Assembly: GCF_900182815.1 (NCBI RefSeq)
Contig: NZ_FXUA01000006.1
Location: 124,001 to 188,000 of the forward strand
Direction of reading: 5' to 3'
Source: Algoriphagus winogradskyi
Lineage (GTDB): Bacteria; Bacteroidota; Bacteroidia; Cytophagales; Cyclobacteriaceae
Length of the DNA: 64,000 bases
Below, one piece after another: positions 1-6,659 of the stretch (its first letter is position 1; the number at the start of each line of letters is the position of its first letter). The position numbers and the translations under genes are program-made. The notes beneath the pieces were generated by a model. It searched no databases, had not been told where the DNA came from, and saw nothing but the letters and a program-made list of their open reading frames with translations.

Positions 1-558
1 TTGTTTGTAGGTTGGTCATGCGGATCGGCTGTTCATGGAGCTTTAGAGTGGGCTAAGGATAACCTGAAGGAAGGCGATCAGATGGTGATTATTCTTCCAG
101 ATCATGGTACGCGATATCTTGGTAAAGTTTACAATGACGAGTGGATGAGAAATCATGGTTTCTTGGAAGACAAAACCTTCTCCACTGCTAGAGATATCAT
201 AGCGCAGCGAAACGGCGCTTATTCATTGGTTTCGACTTTGAAAACTGATTCAGTAAAAAGTGCGATAGGCTTGATGAATAAAACCAGTGTTTCTCAGATT
301 CCAGTGATGGAAAATGAAGAGGTAGTAGGTAGCCTGACTGATAATAAATTGCTTGCTAGAATCATTGATAACCCATCGTTGAAAGATGCTACTGTTGCTG
401 ATGTGATGGAGGATTCCATGCATTTCGTGGCATTGGATAGTACGCTAGATGTACTTTCTTCTATGGTGGAAAAGGAAAAAGCAGTGCTCGTTCGTGATGT
501 GCAAAATCAGATTCACATCATCACTAAGCATGATATATTAGAAGCTTTTACTAAGTAA
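1..558 (+). CDS. Cystathionine beta-synthase/cysteine synthase family protein, C-terminal part
   Basis: The gene is cut by the left edge; the reading frame is open from base 1, so the TTG at base 1 is probably not the start. The first ~60 residues match the end of the PLP fold-type II catalytic domain (GSA-x-hydrophobic run, then a DHGTRY motif and NDEWM, typical of bacterial cystathionine beta-synthases). They are followed by a pair of CBS domains (about residues 65-180), with the repeated pattern S-x-IPVM and V-x-DVM. The family condenses serine or O-acetylserine with homocysteine or sulfide; CBS pairs usually sense adenosyl ligands. The catalytic lysine lies outside the window, so the exact substrate cannot be judged. 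Confidence 0.85.
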   Translation: MFVGWSCGSAVHGALEWAKDNLKEGDQMVIILPDHGTRYLGKVYNDEWMRNHGFLEDKTFSTARDIIAQRNGAYSLVSTLKTDSVKSAIGLMNKTSVSQIPVMENEEVVGSLTDNKLLARIIDNPSLKDATVADVMEDSMHFVALDSTLDVLSSMVEKEKAVLVRDVQNQIHIITKHDILEAFTK

Positions 559-612
559 TTTTATTTATCTCTCTGTTGCCAATAACCATAAATTTCTTGG
601 TTTAGCAACCAG

Positions 613-672
613 GAAGACGGGAGACCGAAGAAGAATATCCTTTAGCATTGAGGCCACTTATCTCCCGTCTTC
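613..672. repeat. Palindromic intergenic element, family A (GAAGAC words), copy 1
   Basis: A perfect 12-bp inverted repeat, GAAGACGGGAGA at 613-624 and TCTCCCGTCTTC at 661-672, flanked by further degenerate GAAGAC/GTCTTC words. It sits between the CBS-domain gene and the next + strand gene. The exact 12-mer TCTCCCGTCTTC occurs again in the second copy at 15571-15582. Function is unknown; it could act as a transcript-end hairpin or be a non-autonomous mobile element. Confidence 0.6.
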
Positions 673-739
673 TGTCTTCCGTCCGCTAGATCAAAAAAAA
701 GAGGATGATGGACATCATTGCCGATATTATACATTAAAT

Positions 740-1396
740 ATGAATCAAGATAAAATTCAGCGAATCATTGATTCCGGAGTAGATTTTAACATAGGAGATA
801 TCATTGAAAAAGCCTGGGAGATGTTCAAATCCCGTGCTTTATTCCATATCGGCTTTATGGTTTTGGTTGGTGCAATTCAAGCGGGATTTACGCTTTACTT
901 AAAAGACTATACCTTTCTATATAGTATCTTCTTAGCACCTGCATTGGTCTGCGGCTTTTACTTGGTTGCTAACCGGCAAAGTCAAAAAGAATATCTTGAT
1001 TTTCAGAATTTTTTTGATGGGTTTAAATATTGGTGGAATCTGGTTATTACTAATTTGATCAGCTCTATTTTAATTGTGGGAGGTATATTGCTCCTAATAA
1101 TACCCGGGGTTTACCTGCTGGTAGGGTATTTATTCTGTCTCTTGTTTGTGATTTTTGGAGGCTTTGATTTCTGGACTTCTATGGAGCTTAGCCGTAAACT
1201 AATTCAAACAAATTGGCTGAAGTTTTTCCTATTTCTACTGGTACTTCTCGCGCTCAATATTGCAGGGTTACTCTTTTTTATTGTTGGGATTTTTGTCACT
1301 ATTCCAATGAGCTATTTAGCGATTTATATTCTCTTTGAAGAGTTGACTATCGATGCCATTGACGAAGAGCCCAAGGATAACATTATTCATGTGTAA
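740..1396 (+). CDS. Polytopic membrane protein of unknown function
   Basis: A 218-residue protein with a soluble N-terminus (about 25 residues) followed by about five or six hydrophobic segments, including a glycine/isoleucine-rich GGILLLIIPGVYLLVGYLF stretch near residues 113-131. The pattern of a short amphipathic start (FNIGDIIEKAWEMFK) and then hydrophobic hairpins resembles the membrane domain found in proteins loosely annotated as glycerophosphodiester phosphodiesterase membrane domain or DUF975-like. I cannot assign a function. Its 3' end overlaps the 3' end of the opposing plsC gene by 14 bases (convergent). Confidence 0.7.
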   Translation: MNQDKIQRIIDSGVDFNIGDIIEKAWEMFKSRALFHIGFMVLVGAIQAGFTLYLKDYTFLYSIFLAPALVCGFYLVANRQSQKEYLDFQNFFDGFKYWWNLVITNLISSILIVGGILLLIIPGVYLLVGYLFCLLFVIFGGFDFWTSMELSRKLIQTNWLKFFLFLLVLLALNIAGLLFFIVGIFVTIPMSYLAIYILFEELTIDAIDEEPKDNIIHV

Positions 1397-2111
1397 GAAG
1401 CATCGCTTCTAGTCTTGAGTGGCATTTTTCCGAAAGTTCATTTACCGCATTTTCAGAGGCTGAACTGGGCTGAATCGGTTTGGAAAAATAAATCTTGACT
1501 TTACCTGGACATATAAGAAGTGATCCCTTTTTCATCACCTTGTTGGCCCCGATAACAGCAATGGGTAGGATAGGAATGCCTGTTTCTACGGATAAACGAA
1601 ATGCCCCGGATTTGAAAGGTAGCAAAGGAGCATCACTGTCATTTCGGGTTCCTTCAGGAGCCACCACAGCCGAGATCCCTTGATTTAGAAAAACCACCAA
1701 CTGATCTATACTTTTCCTTCTTGATTCGGCATCAGTCCTATCTACCCAGATAGCAACTTTACCTACCACCCAGCCAAATAAAGGGATTTTGGATAATTCT
1801 TTCTTACCCAGCGCTCTTACTTGCTGAGGAATGGCAAGCGGAATTATAGCAGCATCCAGAAAAGAGCGATGATTGAAGATGTAGATGTAAGACTGAGATC
1901 GATCGATAAGCTCACGACCGTGGAATTCATATCGAATTCCAGATAGAAAAGACCATACCCTTGCCCAAATCCGAATAAACAAAAAAGATATTTTCCCTCC
2001 TGCTGGACTGATGCTTAAGGGGATTACGATAAAAAGCCCCAGAATCAGGAGTAGTGTAAAGAAAAGTATGATGGAGTAAATAGTAAATATTACTTGGATG
2101 ACTTTTATCAT
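1383..2111 (-). CDS. plsC: 1-acyl-sn-glycerol-3-phosphate acyltransferase (PlsC family)
   Basis: The 242-residue protein starts with a hydrophobic membrane anchor (residues 5-35) and carries the LPLAT signature motifs: NHRSFLD (HX4D, catalytic His and Asp, near residues 80-86) and APEGTR (motif III, phosphate binding, near residues 151-156). The family acylates lysophosphatidate to phosphatidate at the inner membrane in phospholipid synthesis. Length is normal for the family. It is transcribed alone on the minus strand and its upstream region contains, on the opposite strand, the attenuator of the his block. A related lyso-lipid acyltransferase of slightly different specificity is possible. 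Confidence 0.9.
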   Translation of the reverse strand: MIKVIQVIFTIYSIILFFTLLLILGLFIVIPLSISPAGGKISFLFIRIWARVWSFLSGIRYEFHGRELIDRSQSYIYIFNHRSFLDAAIIPLAIPQQVRALGKKELSKIPLFGWVVGKVAIWVDRTDAESRRKSIDQLVVFLNQGISAVVAPEGTRNDSDAPLLPFKSGAFRLSVETGIPILPIAVIGANKVMKKGSLLICPGKVKIYFSKPIQPSSASENAVNELSEKCHSRLEAMLLTHE

Positions 2112-2162
2112 TCGTCAGAATTGGTAATTTTGGGTATAATTAATCTTCACTCTTTGCTTGCA

Positions 2163-2197
2163 GGAGCCTCCGATCGTTTGGGGGCTCTGTTTTTTTT
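2163..2197 (+). terminator. Orphan intrinsic terminator upstream of plsC
   Basis: GAGCCTCC (2164-2171) pairs with GGGGGCTC (2180-2187) with one U-G wobble, followed by eight or more T residues (2190-2197). It faces the + strand, yet no + strand gene ends nearby. A TAATTTTG box at 2125-2132, which fits the Bacteroidota -7 consensus TAnnTTTG, could start a short RNA of about 60 nt ending here. Alternatively it stops antisense transcripts across plsC. Confidence 0.6.
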
Positions 2198-2232
2198 AAA
2201 GCTGCGCAAAATATAGATAGATTTTAAGGAAA

Positions 2233-2262
2233 TTGCTTTTGATGATACATTGCCTATCTTAG
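2233..2262 (+). promoter_or_regulatory. Candidate Bacteroidota-type promoter for the leader RNA
   Basis: ATTG at 2232-2235 is separated by 19 bases from TATCTTAG at 2255-2262, close to the Bacteroidota consensus (TTTG, about 19 nt, TAnnTTTG). Transcription would start near 2268, almost at the leader start codon. A second possible -7 box, TAGATTTT at 2218-2225, would give a longer 5' end. Confidence 0.4.
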
Positions 2263-2271
2263 CAGTATGAA

Positions 2272-2358
2272 ATGCAAAGAAGCATTTCAAATGAAAAAAT
2301 TCAAGTGAATCCGACACCAAGAACTTACGTACATCATTCTTACTACCATCTTCAATGA
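2272..2358 (+). CDS. Candidate leader peptide rich in Tyr and His codons
   Basis: An ATG-started ORF of 28 codons ending in TGA at 2356-2358. Its last 11 residues read TYVHHSYYHLQ, with three Tyr and three His codons packed next to the stop. Such clustering directly before an intrinsic terminator is the hallmark of a ribosome-mediated attenuator. The start codon lies in a 7-bp hairpin (GAAATGC 2269-2275 with GCATTTC 2282-2288). No Shine-Dalgarno is seen, which is normal for this phylum. A shorter overlapping ORF at 2267 in another frame is less convincing. Downstream are phhA (makes Tyr) and hisHAFIE (make His), which suits the codon content. Confidence 0.6.
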   Translation: MQRSISNEKIQVNPTPRTYVHHSYYHLQ

Positions 2359-2429
2359 AGGAATAGGATGACTATGGATTTTTGGTAAAAATATATAGAG
2401 GCCTATTCCTAGTGGAATGGGCCTTTTTT
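2359..2429 (+). promoter_or_regulatory. Transcription attenuator (antiterminator plus terminator) of the phhA-his block
   Basis: AGGAATAGG (2359-2367), starting within the leader stop codon region, is perfectly complementary over 9 bp to CCTATTCCT (2402-2410). The latter forms most of the left arm of the terminator stem. That terminator is AGGCCTATTCC (2399-2409) with GGAATGGGCCT (2414-2424), an 11-bp stem with one U-G pair, a TAGT loop and a run of six T (2424-2429). Upstream, TCTTC (2349-2353) and GAAGG (2357-2361) can form a small hairpin masking the antiterminator. The Tyr/His codons cover its left side, so ribosome stalling would free the antiterminator. This is inference from sequence. 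Confidence 0.65.
2399..2429 (+). terminator. Intrinsic terminator of the attenuator
   Basis: An 11-bp stem (2399-2409 with 2414-2424), 4-nt loop and six T residues. It lies 55 bases before the start of the hydrolase gene, so it precedes rather than follows a gene, as expected for an attenuator. Confidence 0.8.
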
Positions 2430-2483
2430 ATTTCACGGTTTTCATTAAAATTTTTATCAGTTGCTAATTCAAATTAGAACAAC

Positions 2484-3137
2484 GTGAAAATTTATGGAAT
2501 AAGCGGTTTGGGAGCTGATAAAAGAGTCTTTGAAAATATATTTCTCAATGCGGATTTTATACCGATTGATTGGATTGATCCCTTTAAGGATGAGCCCATT
2601 GAATCTTATGCTCTTAGACTTTCCTCTGAAATTGATGAAACGGAAGATTTTGGTGTTTTAGGTGTAAGTTTCGGAGGACTCATAGCTGTTGAAATGAGTA
2701 AAAAGTTGAAACCAACTCTAACTATTCTTATTTCATCAGCAGAGACAAGGAAGGATTTAAGATCAATTTTTAGATTCATAGGTAAAATTGGCTTTGTCAG
2801 GTTTCTGCCGAAGTGGGTTTTTGATCCTCCAAGAGGTTTGGCATACTACCTTTTTGGTACGGAAAACAAGACTTTGCTTCACGAGATTTTGGATGATTCT
2901 AATTTGAATTTTACCAAATGGGCTGTTAAGGAGTTGTTGAATTGGAGAAATGAACAAAAAATTGAAAGAGTTTTAAAAATTGAGGGGGCGAATGATAAGT
3001 TAATACTTCCTACAGGTGATAAAAATTCAATATTAATAGAAGGAGGAGAACATTTTATGATAGTTGATAAGGCGGAAGAAATAAGTCAGATAATTAATTC
3101 TGAGTTAGACCAAATAGCTCGAGTAAAGAATTTGTAA
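2484..3137 (+). CDS. Alpha/beta hydrolase
   Basis: A 217-residue protein with GTG as the likely start. It begins with the YGISGLGADKR oxyanion-type segment common in small alpha/beta hydrolases of Bacteroidota. It has the nucleophile elbow GVSFGG (Ser62), a likely acid at Asp171 and a catalytic His at 190 in GGEHF. The substrate is unknown. The gene is visibly more AT-rich than phhA and the his genes that follow, which may reflect later insertion between the attenuator and phhA. It is followed by phhA after 28 bases on the same strand, so co-transcription is likely. Confidence 0.8.
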   Translation: MKIYGISGLGADKRVFENIFLNADFIPIDWIDPFKDEPIESYALRLSSEIDETEDFGVLGVSFGGLIAVEMSKKLKPTLTILISSAETRKDLRSIFRFIGKIGFVRFLPKWVFDPPRGLAYYLFGTENKTLLHEILDDSNLNFTKWAVKELLNWRNEQKIERVLKIEGANDKLILPTGDKNSILIEGGEHFMIVDKAEEISQIINSELDQIARVKNL

Positions 3138-3165
3138 TAATCGAAACAGAATATACCCAAATACC

Positions 3166-3951
3166 ATGAACGCAAACACAAAACAAAAAAACTGGGTCTT
3201 TAGTGATCCCCGACTCCAAAAGCTTAAGCAGGAGTATGAATCTTACACAGAGGAGGACTTCAAAGTATGGAAAATTCTCTTCGAGCGACAGATGCCGAAT
3301 CTACCAAAGGCCGCTTCCAAAGCTTATCTGGAAGGTGTGGAGATGGTGAAGTTTTCTGCTGATAGAATCGCCAATTTCGAAGAACTAAATCAGGTTTTAG
3401 CAAAAAGCACTGGATGGGAAGTGCAGGTGGTTCCGGGCCTCATCGATGATGACCTGTTCTTTGGCTTGCTGAATAACAGAAGGTTTCCATCTTCTACTTG
3501 GCTTCGCACGATGGAGCAGCTTGATTATCTGGAAGAACCTGATATGTTTCATGACGCTTTTGCTCATATGCCCTTGCTGACTAATCAACCTTATGTAGAC
3601 TTTCTAGAAAAGCTCGCAGGGATTGCTTTGAAGCACATTGATAACCCTTGGGCGATACAATTGCTTAGCAGGATCTATTGGTTTACCATAGAATTTGGGT
3701 TGATTCGTGAGGATGGTGAATTAAAAATATACGGCGCGGGGATCCTAAGTTCGGCAGGAGAGACTAAATTCAGCCTTTCAAATGAACCAGCCCATCTGAA
3801 ATATGATGTTCGAAGGATAATGAATCAGGAATACTGGAAAGATCGCTTTCAGGATAAATACTTTGTGATCGAGAATTACGAGCAACTGTATGAGTCGCTG
3901 CCTGAAATAGAGGAGGTTCTTGAGGAGATGCTTTTAGAAAAAAGGAAATAG
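3166..3951 (+). CDS. phhA: Phenylalanine 4-monooxygenase
   Basis: The 261-residue protein matches the catalytic domain of bacterial aromatic amino acid hydroxylases, without the regulatory ACT domain of animal enzymes. The iron ligands are visible: His129 and His134 in the FHDAFAHMPLL motif and Glu176 in WFTIEFGLI. The enzyme uses tetrahydropterin and O2 to convert phenylalanine to tyrosine. It lies between a hydrolase and hisH. Together with the upstream Tyr/His leader this suggests that tyrosine supply is controlled with histidine synthesis, which is an inference. A hairpin element fills the 72-base gap to hisH. Confidence 0.93.
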   Translation: MNANTKQKNWVFSDPRLQKLKQEYESYTEEDFKVWKILFERQMPNLPKAASKAYLEGVEMVKFSADRIANFEELNQVLAKSTGWEVQVVPGLIDDDLFFGLLNNRRFPSSTWLRTMEQLDYLEEPDMFHDAFAHMPLLTNQPYVDFLEKLAGIALKHIDNPWAIQLLSRIYWFTIEFGLIREDGELKIYGAGILSSAGETKFSLSNEPAHLKYDVRRIMNQEYWKDRFQDKYFVIENYEQLYESLPEIEEVLEEMLLEKRK

Positions 3952-3956
3952 ACATT

Positions 3957-4020
3957 AGACGTTAGACATAAGATGAGAGACTACTATTCTTGAATCTTGT
4001 GTCTAGCGTCTTGATACTTA
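3957..4020. repeat. Palindromic intergenic element, family B, copy 1
   Basis: AGACGTTAGACATAAGAT (3957-3974) pairs with 3994-4011 over 18 positions; both mismatches would be G-U pairs in RNA of the + strand. The 19 bases at 4002-4020 recur exactly, in inverted orientation, at 6503-6521 between hisF and hisIE. The element fills the phhA-hisH gap. Confidence 0.65.
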
Positions 4021-4023
4021 AAA

Positions 4024-4620
4024 ATGAAAATAGCAGTCATTAAATATAATTCCGGCAATGTGCAGTCGGTGCTCTATGCTTTGGAGAGGCTAGGTGCAAA
4101 CGCTGAATTGACGGATGATCCAGAAGTAATCCGAGCCGCGGATAAAGTGATTTTCCCTGGTCAAGGCGAAGCTAGTACAGCAATGCGGTACTTGAAGGAG
4201 CGAAAGCTTGATACCTTGATCAAAGACCTGAAACAGCCTTTTCTAGGTGTTTGTCTGGGCTTGCAATTGCTTTGTGAGCATTCTGAAGAAAACGATACCG
4301 AGTGTTTGGGGGTTTTTCCCGTGAAGGTGAAGCGCTTTGTTCCAGAGAATTCTCAGGAATTCAAAGTGCCACATGTGGGCTGGAATGAATTGGAGAATCT
4401 TGCGGATATTCCACTCTTGAAAGACTTGCCTGCAGAGCCATTTGTATATTATGTGCACAGCTTTTATGCTGAGTTGAGCGATTTAACGATAGCTCAGACC
4501 CATTATATTCATGATTTCTCAGCCATGCTACATCGAGATAATTATTATGCTATTCAGGCACATCCTGAGAAAAGCGGTTTAGTAGGAGAGAAATTATTAA
4601 GCAATTTCCTCAGTATTTAA
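4024..4620 (+). CDS. hisH: Imidazole glycerol phosphate synthase, glutaminase subunit
   Basis: A 198-residue class I glutamine amidotransferase. The triad is visible: Cys77 in GVCLGLQLL, and His180 and Glu182 in QAHPEKSG. HisH hydrolyses glutamine and channels ammonia to HisF for step five of histidine synthesis. It is the first of four his genes on this strand (hisH, hisA, hisF, hisIE); the early genes hisG, hisD, hisC and hisB are not in the window. The gap to hisA carries a palindromic insertion. Confidence 0.95.
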   Translation: MKIAVIKYNSGNVQSVLYALERLGANAELTDDPEVIRAADKVIFPGQGEASTAMRYLKERKLDTLIKDLKQPFLGVCLGLQLLCEHSEENDTECLGVFPVKVKRFVPENSQEFKVPHVGWNELENLADIPLLKDLPAEPFVYYVHSFYAELSDLTIAQTHYIHDFSAMLHRDNYYAIQAHPEKSGLVGEKLLSNFLSI

Positions 4621-4634
4621 AGCCAATTATTTTC

Positions 4635-4765
4635 GATTTACGAATTACGAGATTGGCTTGAACCTCAATCAACATTCCCAATTCTTAACATCTCGAAGGG
4701 CTAAGTATGGGTAGGATGTGGAAAACTACAATTGAGCTCGTAAATCCCATATCGTAAATCGTAAT
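4635..4765. repeat. MITE-like palindromic element, family C, copy 1 (hisH-hisA gap)
   Basis: About 130 bp with terminal inverted repeats of about 35 bp built from TTTACGAATTACGA words: the left end GATTTACGAATTACGAGATT is mirrored by a right end containing CTCGTAAAT and CGTAAATCGTAAT. The inner part (ACCTCAATC-ACATT, CGAAGGG-TAA) is shared with a second copy at 5529-5668 in the same orientation. No coding capacity. The ends suggest a small non-autonomous mobile element or a hairpin family. Confidence 0.7.
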
Positions 4766-4801
4766 TTTCAAATCTTTCACTATTAAAACATTCCAATCCT
4801 A

Positions 4802-5518
4802 ATGTATATTATTCCAGCAATCGACCTCATCGGAGGCAAGTGCGTCCGACTTAGTCAGGGCGATTACAGCAGCAAAAAAGAATACCATGACGATCCGTTG
4901 GAAATGGCCAAGCGCTTTGAAGGCGCCGGTATTCAACGATTACATCTGGTGGATTTGGATGGAGCCAAGGCTAAAAAGATTGTGAATGCGGATGTTTTGC
5001 AGAGAATCAGCTCAGGAACAAGCCTACAAGTTGATTTTGGAGGAGGGATTCAAGCGGATGAGGAAATCGAAAAAGCATTTAGCCTCGGAGCCAAGCAGGT
5101 GACAGGAGGAAGCATTGCAGTGAAGAATGCAGCGCTCTTTGGAAGCTGGATCACAAACTATGGTTCTGAGAAAATAATACTGGGTGCTGATGCAAAAAAT
5201 AGAAAAATCGCTGTTGGAGGTTGGGAAGAAACTACTTCCGTGGATTTGATTCCTTTTATCAAAGACTATGTCGCTAAAGGAATTAGCTATGTGATCTGTA
5301 CTGATGTGGCAAAAGATGGTTTGCTTCAAGGGCCATCTACGGATTTATACAAAGAGATTTTAGAAGAAATCCCTGGCGTAAAATTGATCGCAAGTGGCGG
5401 TGTTTCCTCAGTTAAAGATCTGGAAGAACTGGAAAAAATCGGTGTCTATGGGACGATAGTTGGAAAGGCGTATTATGAGGGAAGAGTGACGTTGGAGGAA
5501 TTGGCGGCGTTTGTTTGA
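4802..5518 (+). CDS. hisA: Phosphoribosylformimino-5-aminoimidazole carboxamide ribotide isomerase
   Basis: A 238-residue (beta/alpha)8 barrel beginning MYIIPAIDLIGGKCVRL. Asp8 is the family's catalytic acid/base, and a second Asp lies in the ILGADAKN segment. Phosphate-binding loops VDFGGGI and IASGGV are visible. HisA performs the Amadori rearrangement (ProFAR to PRFAR), the step before HisHF. It is normal in length and lies in a + strand series with hisH and hisF, separated from each by similar palindromic elements. Confidence 0.95.
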   Translation: MYIIPAIDLIGGKCVRLSQGDYSSKKEYHDDPLEMAKRFEGAGIQRLHLVDLDGAKAKKIVNADVLQRISSGTSLQVDFGGGIQADEEIEKAFSLGAKQVTGGSIAVKNAALFGSWITNYGSEKIILGADAKNRKIAVGGWEETTSVDLIPFIKDYVAKGISYVICTDVAKDGLLQGPSTDLYKEILEEIPGVKLIASGGVSSVKDLEELEKIGVYGTIVGKAYYEGRVTLEELAAFV

Positions 5519-5528
5519 TTTACTAGTG

Positions 5529-5668
5529 TATTTACGAATTACGATTTTGGATTTACGAGATTGAATTGAACCTCAATCGACATTTCTAATTCTGACTATC
5601 CTGAAGGGTTAAATATTGGGATAATGCTTAACACTAAAATTGATCTCGTAAATCGTACTTCGTAAATC
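5529..5668. repeat. MITE-like palindromic element, family C, copy 2 (hisA-hisF gap)
   Basis: Same architecture and orientation as the element at 4635-4765: left end ATTTACGAATTACGA, a repeated ATTTACGAGATTGAATT segment, and right end CTCGTAAATCGTA-CTTCGTAAATC. The inner words ACCTCAATCGACATT and CTGAAGGGTTAA match copy 1. The two copies differ at many positions, so they are not a recent duplication. Confidence 0.7.
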
Positions 5669-5683
5669 AAAAATTTTAAGTTC

Positions 5684-5724
5684 GAATGAATAATGCCGAA
5701 TAATGAATATTGAAGTTTTGAATA
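5684..5724. repeat. Degenerate AATGAATAATG-word element, family D, copy 1
   Basis: The stretch runs CGAATGAATAATGCCGAATAATGAATATTGAAG in pieces: repeated GAATAATG/GAATATTG words directly before hisF. A similar run in the opposite orientation is at 46847-46879. It may be part of the same class of word-built intergenic repeats as families A to C. Confidence 0.4.
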
Positions 5725-5731
5725 CTATAAA

Positions 5732-6487
5732 ATGTTAACAAAGAGAATAATTCCCTGCCTAGATATCAAAGAAGGCCGAACGGTTAAAGGAGTGAACTTT
5801 GTGGAGCTTCGTGATGCGGGTGACCCGGTGGAGTTGGCGAAGATCTACTCTGACGAAGGGGCTGACGAATTAGTGTTTTTGGATATCACTGCAACGGTGG
5901 ATAAGCGTAAAACCTTAGCGGAATTGGTGACAAAAGTGGCCAAAGCAATCAATATTCCTTTTACAGTAGGCGGAGGGATTTCTACTGTGGAGGATGTAAA
6001 AGTATTGCTTAATGCTGGAGCAGATAAGATTTCCATCAATTCTTCGGCAGTGAAAAACCCACAGATCATCAATGAAATGGCAGCTGAATTCGGTTCTCAA
6101 TGCATTGTGGTTGCTATCGATACTAGAAATGTGGATGGAATTGACTTTGTACATACACATGGGGGGAGAAAGGCAACTTTGCTGAAAACTCAGGAGTGGG
6201 CTCAGGAAGTGTGTGATCGTGGAGCTGGAGAGATTCTGCTGACTTCCATGGATCATGACGGGACAAAGTCAGGATTTTCCAATGAGCTTTTGGCGGAAAT
6301 TTCATCTGCGCTCTCCATTCCTGTGATTGCTTCAGGCGGTGCCGGTACGATGGGACATTTCAAAGATGTGTTTACCTTTGGCAAAGCAGATGCAGCTTTG
6401 GCGGCAAGCATTTTTCACTTTAAGGAAATTGGGATTCCTGAGTTGAAGAGGTATCTCTCCGATTCTGAAATCAGTATAAGGAAGTAA
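5732..6487 (+). CDS. hisF: Imidazole glycerol phosphate synthase, cyclase subunit
   Basis: A 251-residue (beta/alpha)8 barrel beginning [16 protein letters not shown]. The catalytic aspartates Asp11 and Asp130 (VVAID130) are present, as are the phosphate-binding VGGGI and ASGGAG loops. HisF uses ammonia from HisH to convert PRFAR to imidazole glycerol phosphate and AICAR. Length is standard. It follows hisA after a 213-base gap filled by two palindromic repeats. Confidence 0.96.
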   Translation: MLTKRIIPCLDIKEGRTVKGVNFVELRDAGDPVELAKIYSDEGADELVFLDITATVDKRKTLAELVTKVAKAINIPFTVGGGISTVEDVKVLLNAGADKISINSSAVKNPQIINEMAAEFGSQCIVVAIDTRNVDGIDFVHTHGGRKATLLKTQEWAQEVCDRGAGEILLTSMDHDGTKSGFSNELLAEISSALSIPVIASGGAGTMGHFKDVFTFGKADAALAASIFHFKEIGIPELKRYLSDSEISIRK

Positions 6488-6489
6488 AA

Positions 6490-6535
6490 GAGACATAAGA
6501 CATAAGTATCAAGACGCTAGATTCTAGATCTGATA
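6490..6535. repeat. Palindromic intergenic element, family B, copy 2
   Basis: Contains the 19 bases of 4002-4020 as an exact inverted copy (6503-6521, TAAGTATCAAGACGCTAGA) next to GACATAAGACATAAG words and TAGATTCTAGATC. It sits in the hisF-hisIE gap. Confidence 0.55.
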
Positions 6536-6659
6536 AAGTAAGAAATGGAGCCTGTGTCAGACTGAGCATCCCGTATAGCTACCGGGATCGAAGTCAAGTA
6601 AATACTACAAATTAATAAACAAAACCTTCGGGGTTTTGAAAACCTCAAAGGTTAGAAAT

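Noticed and set aside
2267-2308. 13-codon ORF overlapping the leader peptide start
   Set aside because: It has no codon bias related to the downstream genes and ends far from the attenuator stems.
6636-6659. TTG start extending hisIE by eight codons
   Set aside because: The ATG at 6660 fits the family start; the extension is not conserved-looking.
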